From Panorpa germanica (lineage: Eukaryota; Arthropoda; Insecta; Mecoptera; Panorpidae), in contig OY783221.1 in assembly GCA_963678705.1 (NCBI GenBank), positions 3,906,001-3,970,000 of the forward strand: 64,000 nt of DNA, written 5' to 3'. The notes under the pieces were generated by a model. That model was not told where the DNA came from. It saw only the letters and a list, made by a program, of their open reading frames with translations, and did no database searches. The first letter of the stretch is position 1. Every line of letters starts with the position of its first letter. This document shows positions 13,881 through 60,587 of this stretch, one piece after another. Made by a program: the position numbers and the translations under genes.

Positions 13881-16800
13881 GGAGTACTTCATTATATGAC
13901 TAATATTACTAATAAACTAGCGATTAAACTTCTTCAGCAAGTGTACAAAATGTTATTACATAATTTGCAACGTATACAGGTGGACACAGAACTAATTATG
14001 TAGACGATTATTACATAAGGCACGTGTTTGAGCAATGTATTATCTAAATTCTAAACAATAAAAGTATGTACGGTTATAATATAAAATATACAATAAAAAT
14101 AATTAAATACGTTCCTATAATCAAATAATAATAGTACACAAGAACCGTAGATATGAAATATGAAAGATAAAAATTAGATTAGTAATTATATATCAATAAA
14201 TATATAAAAATAAGACTATTGATTAAAATATGATACGTACGTATTTTGAAACTCTAAAGTCTAAGTGCTTTTAAAATAATTATTATACATCAATTAATTT
14301 CATAATCAAAGTTAAAAAAATCTTCTTGTATTTCATAAATTTACAATATAATTGTCTTTCGTAATAGGAAATATATTATTTGGACAATAAATAAATATTA
14401 TTAACCTAATACCTAGATCAAATGTATTACAAACAAAATTTATTCGAGAAGGTCCTGTGGGAACATTTGTCATTTGGAGCGGTAGTTTGCTAAAATTAAT
14501 TACTCTATTAAATTATATCTGGTAATATGGTTCTTAGAATTCTGTGAAATGACTGACAAATGCACCAAAAATTAATTACAGAAGTCCCTTAAATACAAGG
14601 AATTACAAGTAAACGACAAGGCAGATTGGTTTTAGTTTGAAGGTGATACATTTTTTAACAACAAAGTATGAGGTCAGTAAAAAAAAAAATTGATGCCATT
14701 TATGGAAAACTTAAAACGACAACCAAATTTAACGAAATATAAAATAACGAGAAAAGATCGACTCCCCCTGTTTGTAATACTATCTCTAACCAAAGAATTA
14801 CTTCATTTACTACTAAATAATTTTGCAAAATTTAATATAAATGATTGTGAAATAATTATTAATAAATTCTGTATGCAGATAGAAAAATATTTAATAAATA
14901 TGATATTTTGGATACCTAGACCTACTTTTAGTAGCCTTGCCTTGAATACCTAAGAGAGTTAACAGTATCTACCAAGAATATACATATTTATTTTCAAATA
15001 CATATATATAATACATACATAACTGTTATAATCAAATATATACATGTATTTCATACACCAATACTCTATAGATGTTTGTTCTTAATGTCATAATAGTGTA
15101 TGTGAAGTAAGCACTATTCAAAAAAAAATACACATACACGTATATTTGGAACAATAATGTAGATACAGTTGAATATACAATTTGAATAACACAAATATAG
15201 GAGCACACTTTAAAATGAGCTTACGATTTGGAACAAATAACACATACAATGTAAATAAATACAGTAGGATCTCAATACAGAAAATTTTTGAATAGAATGG
15301 TATCTTATTATTTGGTTTTTAAAATAATCGAATTCTATGATCTACTGCAGAACTAATGAGTCATTCATGTCATGAGATGCCGTGTTTTGTACTTGTATAT
15401 AATTGTAGTGTCTCCACAAAGCAAATTATTTTACAATTTATACTAGTGTTCTTACAAAATGATAAATACCGAGGACTGATTTTATATATATATAAAAAAT
15501 ATTGTAGTATTTGCATAATTATTAGGAAGACGTCTAAATATATCTTAAATATTTTCAATGTTTACTTATGGCTTTATTAAAAAGTGTTTTATAATTGTTA
15601 AAATCAAATATTTAAACGTAGTCTGTACAAATAAATTGTGTGAACAATTAATTGGTGATTAATTTAGCCTTAGAAAGTTGAACAACAGTCTGAAATACAG
15701 TCAGCAAGGTTAAAACGTTTTAGTTATAATTGCAAAATCAACGAGTTAAATATTTTGCGGAATCGTATATTTTTTATTCTTGCAGAAACAATTTAAACGC
15801 TTTCAAATTCCAGAAAAAGATTGAAGGGTTATCTTTAACAAGCAAGAAACGCAGACGCTCGTTCTAGAATTCAGAATATTATGCAGTAAATAATTGTTTG
15901 GTCTTTCGTAAATTTTCTCAGTAGCTGAAATCCCTAACTTTATCGATAACTAAATGTTATAGTTAAAGACGAAAATTGTTTAAAACTGTTTTAAACATAA
16001 TCATATATAAACCGAATTAAAAAATATTTTCCATACATTAACTACGAAATTTTGTATAAGTATGTGTTTGAAATACAATACATACATTAACAAACATAAA
16101 TTATTCCATATGACCTCGTGGAGTGAACTTTTATTGAGATTGACATATAAAGTTTTTGTAGTAGTCAGACATATAGTTGCTGTGCCGCTTTTATAAGTAT
16201 TGATAAAATCTGAAATCTTTAATTTAGAAACAATATATTTAAAAACTTCTCGAATCGATTTAATTTGAAACATAAAGCACCTGATTCGAACTGATAGTTT
16301 ATTTAAAATGCATTAACATTGTCACAAATTGCATCATTTGCTTGTTCTATTAATAAAAGGAATAGCAGTAATTCGAAGAGAATTTAAATTGTGAAATTGG
16401 TCTAAAGATCTATAGTAGCTGTTTTACCAAATGTTTTAGTGTTTCTTGATTGCTATCCATTAGTTTTTTGTGTATAAAATTTATATAAATTATATATACC
16501 TACACATGTGCATGTATTTATTTATTTATCTGGCGATGACCGAAGATTTTCTCTTTAATCGAGCTTATATTACTTCAGTTGAATTTCTCAATAACGTTTT
16601 CTTATATTCTGTTCTGTTCCACATGGATAACATTGCAATTTTAAACTTTCGCGAATATGTTTTTATTTATTTTATTGTCGAAAACTATTCTTCATAAAAT
16701 ATATCTCACTTTGATATATAAAAATGTATTTTGTTATTAAAAAAAAAAGCAGACATTACATTATACGTTCAAATAAAATTCCACTTATTTATATACAAGG

Positions 16801-17976
16801 TCGATTGAAAGATTTATCATATCATTAATTAAAAGATAAAGGTTTATAATGATAAATCCTGTTTCAATATAAATTGTAACAACTGTTAGTTACTAATTCG
16901 CGTAAATGGTTTCAAAAATTTGTCCGTTCAGGCATAACGACCTACAATAAATGTATGATGTCCAGAATAGCGAAGATCTATTATTAAATCGAAGTAAAAT
17001 TCTGATAGTTTTTCTGCTAATTCAGTATTCCGAATAGTTGAATATGACACCGGCTCGGTTTCTACATCTTTTATAAGTCACTCTCACTTGAGGATTTATT
17101 TTTAGGGTAAAATCACAACAAGTCATTCTGGGTAATACTGGCCTGGGCTGCTGTAAAAGTATATAGAATAGGAACATCTATAAAAACTTTGTAGCATGTT
17201 TTCGTAATTTGAGAAAATGCATGTTTTTTATTAAGAAAATTAAAAAAAAGATATAATATGTTGTACTAATTAATTAGGTTACGTATTAAAAAAATCTTAG
17301 GTTTGAGAGCAAATAGAAATACTAACATACGATCTAATAAAGCCCGAGGCGTTAAAACGAAGTAGTGATTTATAAATGTGAGAAGTGGTATGAAAATACT
17401 TCACAAGTTACAATATTTCGTAATAGACCTGATTATGCATAAAACAGATTATGCAGACAATATATTTTATATTATTATAAAGTGGTTGTTACAAACTTCT
17501 TCAGAACTAAGTTTGAAAATAAACGTCTTTTATGAATATTTTAATAATTTGTAACGTATGGTACCTTATAAAACAGATATGGAAAATGATTATAAATGTA
17601 GCGAAAATAACTGTAGATACTGTTAATTTCACAATCAAACATATGTTTAATATTTACGAACACTTTAAGTAAGGTTACATTAAAATTACTCTGTATTTTT
17701 ATATCTGACCTGTTGACGTGGCGTGACTTAAAAATTCGCAATAAAATACTTCTAAACGTTCTAGACACATGTAGTATTTTTTATATTAAAGGTAGAACCT
17801 TAATTAACAGATTGGCATATTAATTTAATAATAAAACAGGAGGCAACATGCCAAAATTGGTCATAATATGGCGACATATCGTTTAACTTTTTACAGCCTG
17901 TTGGCTACTAGATGACCTATGTTCAAACCTAATTTACTTCAGTATGTTACGTGATAAAAAATTTAAAAAAACTTAC
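13881..17976. other. AT-rich sequence, probably inside the ELL first intron
   Basis: No supported gene or exon. Frames here are Ile/Asn/Tyr-rich and unremarkable. If ELL continues leftwards on the minus strand, as its donor at 17975-17976 implies, this is intron. Confidence 0.5.
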
Positions 17977-18108
17977 TTGGATTCGCTGATATTCCTGTAT
18001 AGCTTTGTAAGAAGAATCAGTGAATTTCACAAAAATATACTCTATCTTATCTCCGGAATTTCCCTGCGATGACAAATTATACCGATCACCTGTACACAGC
18101 GCCGCCAT
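17977..18108 (-). CDS. ELL RNA polymerase II elongation factor, first coding exon
   Basis: ELL is a subunit of the super elongation and little elongation complexes and suppresses transient pausing by RNA polymerase II in the nucleus. The exon encodes 44 residues starting MAALCTGDRYNLSS, followed by KIEYIFVKFTDSSYKAIQEY. This matches the family's N-terminal pattern: MAAL, a DR-Y-LS motif, then a V-K-TDS-x-x-(A)-x-x-x-Y block. The exon ends CGAATCCAA followed by a GTAAGT donor (phase 0). I chose the ATG at 18106-18108 because ELL proteins start MAAL and because the longer in-frame ATG upstream adds residues unlike the family. An acceptor-like TTTAG just upstream (about 18148) suggests a spliced 5' untranslated region. 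No second exon was found between 1 and 17,976, so the first intron is either long or the next exon is too diverged for me to see. Confidence 0.75.
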
Positions 18109-18510
18109 TTCTGTCCAAAAACTATCACTTAGCGACCAGCTGATGTCGCCTACTAAACACAATAATCATATACACATTTATCACAAATTTTAATTAATAA
18201 ATATAACTTGAATCACTTTTCATACAATTTCACTTCTAGTTAAATTTAAAAAAATGTTTCTGCCGAATTAATAACCAAAGTAAAATTTGCGATATCTCGG
18301 ACAACGATGGTAGCACCACACAGCGCAACACACGACTGACAGAATTGGTTTGAAATAACAGCGAACTGGTTACGATAGAGCGAACGCCTGCGTATGAAAG
18401 ACTCTACAGCAGAGCGAACTTCGGAACGGTAAGCACGGTAACTACAAAAACTGGTGCTACGTCTCTGGTTGGTAGAGCAGATACCCGTAAAAATAAACAC
18501 GAAATATTTT
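18109..18510 (-). promoter_or_regulatory. Likely 5' untranslated and promoter region of ELL
   Basis: A GC-richer stretch directly upstream of the ELL ATG, in a sea of AT-rich DNA, fits a promoter and 5' leader. It contains two copies of AGAGCGAAC on the plus strand about 35 bp apart (near 18376 and 18412). A minus-strand frame at 18246-18500 is Ser/Arg-rich without a recognised motif and I do not call it a gene. The exact start site cannot be read from sequence. Confidence 0.4.
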
Positions 18511-20030
18511 TGAATTTGAATTTATGAACTTATTAAGAATGATTTAATTGGATTATTTCAACACAAAAATCATGCCAAATATTATAATTTTTCATGACAT
18601 TAGTTCATAAATTTTATTTAATACATATTTGGTCAATTTGAAGATATTATCTAATATATTCAATATTAATATATCGTATTGCATATACATATATTATTTA
18701 TGTATAGAATAATTATTTTACAATTCTTAAGGGTATAATTAATTTTTATAATTTTTATGCATACCATTCACCCATACGTTTTTTCTTAGTATGAAAAACA
18801 CATGAGTGCGGTTTCAATGCATATAAGTATGTGTTTTATATATATAAATAGTTATATATTGGTTTATAATGACATGACAATAATATTTGTCTACATGATC
18901 CATGTATTGATAACATTAAATGATTCTATATGTACTACTGAGATGGTAATCACACAGCAAACACAAAATGTACAAATTATACAATTGATAATCAATGAGA
19001 TTTACCATCTTTGGTCAATTATGATTGATATTAAATGTTTAAAAAAAAATCATATCAGGAGCACCCCAATAATCGATATGGTACAGCCACCCCAAACAAT
19101 AGCCTGCATTTGCTCTATAATATAATCTAAATTAATATAATTTAAATTTAATTTATATTTACAATTTATTTTCATTTTTATTACAAGTAGAGACATCTAG
19201 TACATATATCTCAGACATGAACCATTTTAAAAGAATAACTATAATCAATTATTTGTGGGAATTTAAATATAATTTAATAAAATATAAACAGCAGACTTTT
19301 TGTTTGGGATATTAGTATTAAATACCGCAAATTACAGAATGGAAGAACATGAACTCCAAATACATATATCGAGTTATATAATATGATATATATATAATAT
19401 ATATGTTAAACATTTTTATTTAAATTTATGATTTTTATATAGGGTTATTAGGAATAATACTTCTTCGTGGTCAATGATTATACGAGTATGTATGATATAA
19501 GATGACTTCGTTTGATTATGAACAATGTTTTAGTGATATCTTTATCAGAATTAGACATTTGTTTACCGTTCATTATTAGTTGTTAGTATAATTATAAAGG
19601 CATATAAATTTTTAGCTGAGAAAATGAATAATATTATCTAATTTACGGTAAACAAGCGCCAATAAATGTAAAATTACGAAATATATAATATTTATAATGC
19701 AATATTTGTTTGTTCCATTTATACACATTTAATATAGAAAAACATTAGATTGTTTTAATTTAACATTAGTTTCTTTCGTGTCTTTTTAAAAAATTAGAAT
19801 AAACTTTAAAAATGATTTAATTAGCGTTAAATACTTTGATATTTAAAATAAATGAAAATTTTATATATAAGACGTCTTTTTGTATTATTATAAGGTATAA
19901 ATTTTAATGAATACTTTGTGCTGATTTCCTTGTTAAATTTTTAATTAAAGTAAATATAAAAGTTGAATGGAGATTGGTGAATAACGTGAAAAGATTTGTC
20001 ACCTTTTTCCTGATATAAAGATTACTCGAA

Positions 20031-20066
20031 CACGTGGATACGATCTAGAATTCTAGCCGGCACGTG
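20031..20066. promoter_or_regulatory. Pair of CACGTG E-boxes
   Basis: Two perfect CACGTG palindromes are spaced exactly 30 bp start to start, with the 12-bp palindrome CTAGAATTCTAG between them, in a local GC-rich patch about 1.6-1.9 kb upstream of ELL exon 1. CACGTG is bound by bHLH factors such as Max/Myc or CLOCK/CYCLE types. Other single CACGTG sites exist in the window, so function is only a possibility. Confidence 0.25.
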
Positions 20067-20707
20067 GCACGATGAGCATTATACACAAAGCATAGGTTAT
20101 ATTTATTTATATATATATTTATAATGATTATATTTAAATTATGAATTCAATTAAAAAATAACCTTATATAATACATTTTCAAGGTATATTTATTCCTATA
20201 TAACAACGTCATATTGAAATATTATTTTTAATAATAATTATGTTAATATATACAGCTATTTGCGGCAAAAATTACAAACTTGAACAACGACAATACTTTC
20301 TTAATTTTTAATCAATTGGTTTGATTTTAATTTATTTTTAATTACAACTTAAAAACACACTCTAGTTATCATTATATTATTTTATTGTTTATATAAATTC
20401 TAATTTTAATTCATAATTAATGATTTTTTAAATGATTTTTTTTATATATAAGTAAATCATTTTATTAATTTATTTAAATGTGTGTTTATATAATATATTA
20501 ATTATTTCATTATTTTAGAAATTCATTCTTTCATTCGACTTATGTTCAAAATATTTGTCGTATTGTCAGATCTAACAAATTAGTTTATATGACAGAGCAA
20601 GTGAAGTGCTTGTAAGTTTCCTTTTTTAAATTTTATATTTTATCAATATGCACTAAAATGGGGTTTCTCTCTCACTCGAACAGAACACTTGTGACACCGA
20701 CTTTTTG

Positions 20708-21088
20708 AGTAGAGTGTATTCCAGTTGTTCCGCATTTTATTAAGATGATGCTTCTGCCTTAATGTTTATCATTACACCACTGCATTAAAAGTAATAAAAT
20801 TGTATATTATATATCTGTATCGTTCTCCACTCTCATCGATTCACTGTCTATAAAATAGAAAACACAAAGAAATTGCGGATGAAGTTCCGCTTATCTCAAA
20901 GAGTTGGGAAATATACGACTTTGAATAGAACGTAGTGTGGTACTTTCATATACGTACGTTTGAACCAATTTTCATTAATATGAACATATGAATCTTCTTC
21001 GATACAGTGGTGTATTGATAAACTTTAAGGTAGAAACTCCTCTGATGATAAAGTGTGTTTATGCGAAAGAACTCCAATACACCCTACT
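20708..21088. repeat. 381-bp segment bounded by imperfect inverted repeats
   Basis: The left arm (20708-20734) begins AGTAGAGTGTATTCCAG and the right arm (21062-21088) ends CCAATACACCCTACT, its near complement; about 21 of 27 positions pair. A copy of the right arm recurs alone at about 40525-40550, and a related GACTTTTTGAGT motif is at about 49077. This suggests an old MITE family. Confidence 0.4.
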
Positions 21089-23484
21089 GTATTGATAAAT
21101 AGCTATCAGGACATCAAATATTCAATTATTTTTTAATAAATCGCAATATTATAGAAGATATTAATAATTAAAATAATCGTTTTTTACCCTTTAATAATGA
21201 AACGTATCAAAAGGTGTAAAAAATAGTTTTATTTCGACTTCACTTCCGATTACTACATCCTTCTTTTCTATGTTTCATCCAAAATGTGTAAGAAAACTAG
21301 ATGTGTTATATGTTAGTAAGGATACAAACCAAATAGCAAAAATATTTTGTAATGTAGTAAATAATTAAAAGAATATTTATACATATATATGAAGAGGGGC
21401 CTGCAAAGAATTCTGCTTTAACAATATGGCAATATTCTGCTTAAATAATTATGTTCGGGCCCTGAGAAGTGTGCCCCATCATCGCTCTAGTTTTCGTCAG
21501 CATGTTTCGCATAAAGTAATTTGGAAACTATCCATATGTAGTTTTTTGTTTATAAAATTCAATATGTATTTGGATAGATATATAATAATTTAATTGTAAA
21601 TCTCTTCAATTATAAAATGTGGTGATATAGCATAATGGGGCACTGGGCTAGTTTGAATTTGGGAGCTCTTTATCTCCAATTTTGATATGGATTCACGTTG
21701 TCTACTGAGATTTAATGCTATCATCACTGAGTATATCAGAGCCTTCATTTAAATTCACGCAAGTGGCATACAAATTATTAAAAGCAATACAAAATTTACT
21801 TTTTATTTACTAATAAAATGTATGTTAAAATAATTTTAATGATTACAATTAAAATAAATAAAATCACATACATTTTTTGAAACACGTTCACTTGCAGAAT
21901 CACATTAACTAATTGTTTCTTATAAATGACGATTAAAAAATGGGCTATAGATGATAATCTATAATGAGTTCGATTTTTCTCTACCACACAAAAATCAGCC
22001 AATAGATTTTCTTTATTACTATTTTATAATAATTTTAATTTTTTTGGTAATAAATGTTTAGCTTAATTTAGACATTCACATTTATTCAAACAGATTAAAA
22101 TACTATTTAATTTTGAGCAAATTGTAGTGTGAGTATTACATTTAAAAAATAAATAATGTGTGTAACATGTCATTATAAAAATTGTTATCACTTTTTCTAT
22201 TTAATTTGCCGTGCAAGATGAAACCTCTGTTCCATTATCCGGCAAACTAATCATTACAAATAGGCTACTTCAATAAAATAGAAATGATCATTCAACGAAT
22301 TGAAATTGGTGTAGAATTCGTTATGAATTAAAAAACTTCAATGTCAATAATGAATTTACTATTTATGGATTCATCAAGTTCCTTTTCGTTTTATGATTTA
22401 GAGGGCATGTAAAAACAGCTAGTGGTAATTTAAAAAAAATGCTTGTATTATTATATGTGCAACATTAATAAATTATAAAATGTTCAACAATTATAAAATA
22501 AAATAATTTGAAATGTGTGTACTTCATATAAATATTACTTTAATCTGTTTGAATTTTTTTAATACACATTTAAAGTTCAAACAAACCAACGTGTTTTACA
22601 ATACGTCATGATAATTTTGTTTGACGTCACAGATGCTAATAGAAATTGAAGAAGATTTTAAAAAATAGTTTTATTTTGTTATTAAACACCAAAGAAATAT
22701 TGTATTAATTCAGTAATTTAATATGAACAATTTATAATATTTACTGAACTATTACTTAAAGGTATACTTTGGTAGTTATGTTCACTATAATCGTTATTAT
22801 GTATATTACATTAGCATAAGAAATGCAAATCGATTTTATCTTTTTGATCATTTTTTAAAATTTGATTAATAATTGTCAATGAAATCGTGATGATTTGCAT
22901 CGCTCTAAATTAGCCGATTGCTATGCGGTATATCACAGAGAAATACAATATTATATCTTAGTTTTTATTATAATTTTATAATTATTTAGTATGCAACGTC
23001 ACATGAATTAAATATAATATTTTTTATAAGAAAGTTTAGAAGCGGAATATTGTAATTTATTTCTTTTAATTTTTAAAAGCTGACATGACATGTATTTTTT
23101 AGGTTTAAGGCTTTTATTATTTATATGATAAACTAATTTTAAGAAAATTTCATTAATTCGAATTAAGTATTATAAGTATTTTATTATTATTAATTATTAT
23201 GTTTTACCCAATAGCACTGTTTGATTTTTTTTATTATGAATATAGTTATGTTTATTTTAAATTTAAATTTGGCAATAAAATACATACTTTTTTTTAAAAG
23301 AAAACACTCATTCTTATTAACACTAAACACCTTTAACATTGCGCTGATTTTAAGATTTTGTATTATTATTATTATTTATTAATAAAAAAAGAAAATTTTC
23401 TGCGAATATTTTGTGTGAACAATTTCATTTTTAATTTGAAGTTTTATTTTCATTTTTCCTTGAAATGTTGATATTTTATGCTGT

Positions 23485-23490
23485 TTTATT
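23485..23490 (-). terminator. Candidate unc-13 polyadenylation signal
   Basis: The minus strand has AATAAA here, about 350 nt past the unc-13 stop codon. In DNA this AT-rich such hexamers are common, so this is only the first good candidate. Confidence 0.25.
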
Positions 23491-23839
23491 AAGTGGAACC
23501 AGGTCTGGTAAATATTATGTTATCTTCGGACGGTCTTATTATTTGTTATATATATATTTCTCACGTTTGAAGATATTTTCCATTCACTCACTGCATTATT
23601 TAATAAAGGCATTTGGGTGTTGATTTTTTTAGGTAAGATTTTTTCGAAATTTCGTCATTAACTTGTATTTAGACTTTATAAATGTTTTTATAAAACAAAT
23701 ATACGTAAGCAATTTGCGTAAACATCATTCATAAAACGATATCATAAAAATAAGATTAAAGGATTAGATTTACAACGATTTTAGAATCAATTTTTTATAT
23801 ATTTATATTAATTTTTTCTTCTTTTTGAAGTACCTAAAA

Positions 23840-58779
<34,940 letters not shown>

Positions 58780-59271
58780 CTGGAAAGAAGGTTGCATTAA
58801 GAAATGATCAGGATATTAAGAGGGTAACAGGCTATCATGCTAACAAGATGCATATTCATTCCCTTAAATACTTAAATAATAGTTTTTCTTAACATATATT
58901 TGCAGTTATTTGTTCAAATACATGGTAGTGAATTTATTTTTGTAGCTATGCAAATAGAATAACTTTATTATGTAATAAATTATTCTGAGACATGGTAAGT
59001 AACAAATGCAATACAGTGAGAGCTTATTTACATGCGCTTCTTTACATCATAAAGCTCTGTAAAGCTCACTTATACATTTCAATAGATTTATATATAAAGC
59101 TACATATAACTTATTGTTCAATATTCTTTTTAATATATACATCGTATATATTTATTGCTTTCTCAATTTATATGTGATATTAGGAATAGCAAAATTTTAG
59201 AATGTCGAAAAACTTTATTCAACAGTATTTATTAGTGTTAGTGTTAGAACTATAAGATATGTTCTTTCGAT

Positions 59272-59368
59272 CCAGGAATCGAACCCGATAAGAACTACAT
59301 TGCTTCATAATAAAAATATGAGTTATTCTATCCAACAACAATACAATGGTTATCCGAGATTCAAACCC
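59272..59368 (-). repeat. Two tRNA-like B-box modules in tandem
   Basis: On the minus strand CGGGTTCGATTCCTGG (59272-59287) and GGGTTTGAATCTCGG (59354-59368) are both close to the RNA polymerase III B box GGTTCGANTCC. Between them GAATAACTC repeats part of the relic at 54155-54240. They look like SINE relics. Confidence 0.35.
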
Positions 59369-60250
59369 AAAAATAACTGGCCGTATAAAATTCAATGAGT
59401 GTTTATGAAATATTATGACTCATTTAAAAAGAGAACAGAAATTATTAGACTGTCAGAATAATCCCATAAATTTTTGAAGTGCTTATCACTATAGTGTTCC
59501 TGGCCGTATATATATATCATAGTTTACATCTACGATCGATGCTACGGTTTGCGTTCACCGACGGCCACCAATACACAGTCCACTGGTTGCATATTTGCCG
59601 TAAGCCTTGAACAACCGTAGTACGGTAGGTCGGCGTTAGAGTGAGGGTCGGTCGAGCTCCCGTGGATATTTAAATGCAAATGTAAGTCTTGAATATCGCA
59701 TGTGACAGAAATGATAATAATCTGTAATACTAGATGTTGTGTTTTGGTTGTTGCGTTTTCAGTGTAACAGGTTTCTTTAATTAGAATCTTATTTATTACT
59801 TTAAAGTACACGTTTACACTTAATATTTAAGTAAATTCCAAGTATGAACACATCGACTTCTTTTATATTGGTTTTAATTTTGAAACTCTAGCAGTTAATT
59901 AAATTATTTGTTTTAACTGTTGAGTTTATTGCAGATGCATAAATAAATTGACGTAAATTCCTTACAATTGTATATAATAGGTGAAGTGAAACTTCTTTTG
60001 ATTAAATCAAAAACCTTCATATTTATAAAGTGACCGGGAAAATAAATTTGTGTTAACATCTGAAATATCGATCGAAGTTCTTTAAATTCATCACGGTGTT
60101 TACAAAATTAACTTAACAAATTAGTTAAGATAAAACAAATGTACAAGCAAAGAAAGCTACATGAAAAACCATGCATAGCTAAAAACTACAAATACAAAAA
60201 AACTGAGTAAATTAATTAAAAAAATGGTATAGAAAATGGGAAACCAATAC

Positions 60251-60259
60251 CTTGAGCAC
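60251..60259 (-). CDS. Candidate 9-nt unc-13 microexon
   Basis: On the minus strand ACCTTCAACAG|GTGCTCAAG|GTATTG has both splice sites around 9 nt. It keeps frame with the next microexon (G TGC TCA AG|G, Cys-Ser-Arg). Such short matches arise by chance, so this is a guess that needs transcript data. Confidence 0.2.
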
Positions 60260-60354
60260 CTGTTGAAGGTATCCATTGATCACAAGGAACAAACATTTTA
60301 TAGAATTAGTTACATAAACATAATCATTAAAACATGAAGAGAGAAGGTATAGAG

Positions 60355-60587
60355 CAGGGATGAGCAACAGTTTTTTGACATCGGTCCAACTACAAGTATA
60401 ATTATCAGAGTAAATTATTCCGAAAATATTGCATACAATAGTTTGTACTGCATGTTTCCTTTTTCTAATATATTTTTATATATTTTTTTGTAATTTAATA
60501 AACTTTTTCCTAGATTAAAACATAGAAATATATATTTATATGATCAAAAGTAAAGATTTGACGTAGGCGCTGTGTTGCTCACCCCTG
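60355..60587. mobile_element. 233-bp hAT-family MITE with perfect 8-bp target duplication
   Basis: The left end is CAGGGATGAGCAAC and the right end GTTGCTCACCCCTG (13 of 14 positions complementary). GTATAGAG occurs immediately outside both ends (60347-60354 and 60588-60595). The CAGGG(G/A)TG ends and the 8-bp duplication are the signature of hAT elements. The interior has no coding capacity. The perfect duplication suggests a fairly recent insertion. Confidence 0.92.

Larger units (their letters stand above)
18511..23839. other. Spacer between ELL and unc-13
   Basis: This holds the upstream region of ELL and the 3' flank of unc-13. The plus-strand frame at 18802-19125 is Ile/Met/Thr-rich with no recognised motif and is probably chance. 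Two CACGTG E-boxes lie at 20031-20036 and 20061-20066. A 381-bp inverted-repeat-bounded segment lies at 20708-21088. A patch with GGGCC and GGGGCC motifs lies at 21395-21500. One TGACGTCA site lies near 22623. Very AT-rich DNA fills the rest. Confidence 0.5.

Noticed and set aside
18246..18500. 84-codon minus-strand frame, Ser/Arg-rich, upstream of ELL
   Set aside because: It lies in the likely ELL leader/promoter, has no recognised motif, and its composition follows the local GC patch.
18802..19125. 107-codon plus-strand frame
   Set aside because: Ile/Met/Thr/Asn-rich composition typical of chance frames here; no domain, no splice context.
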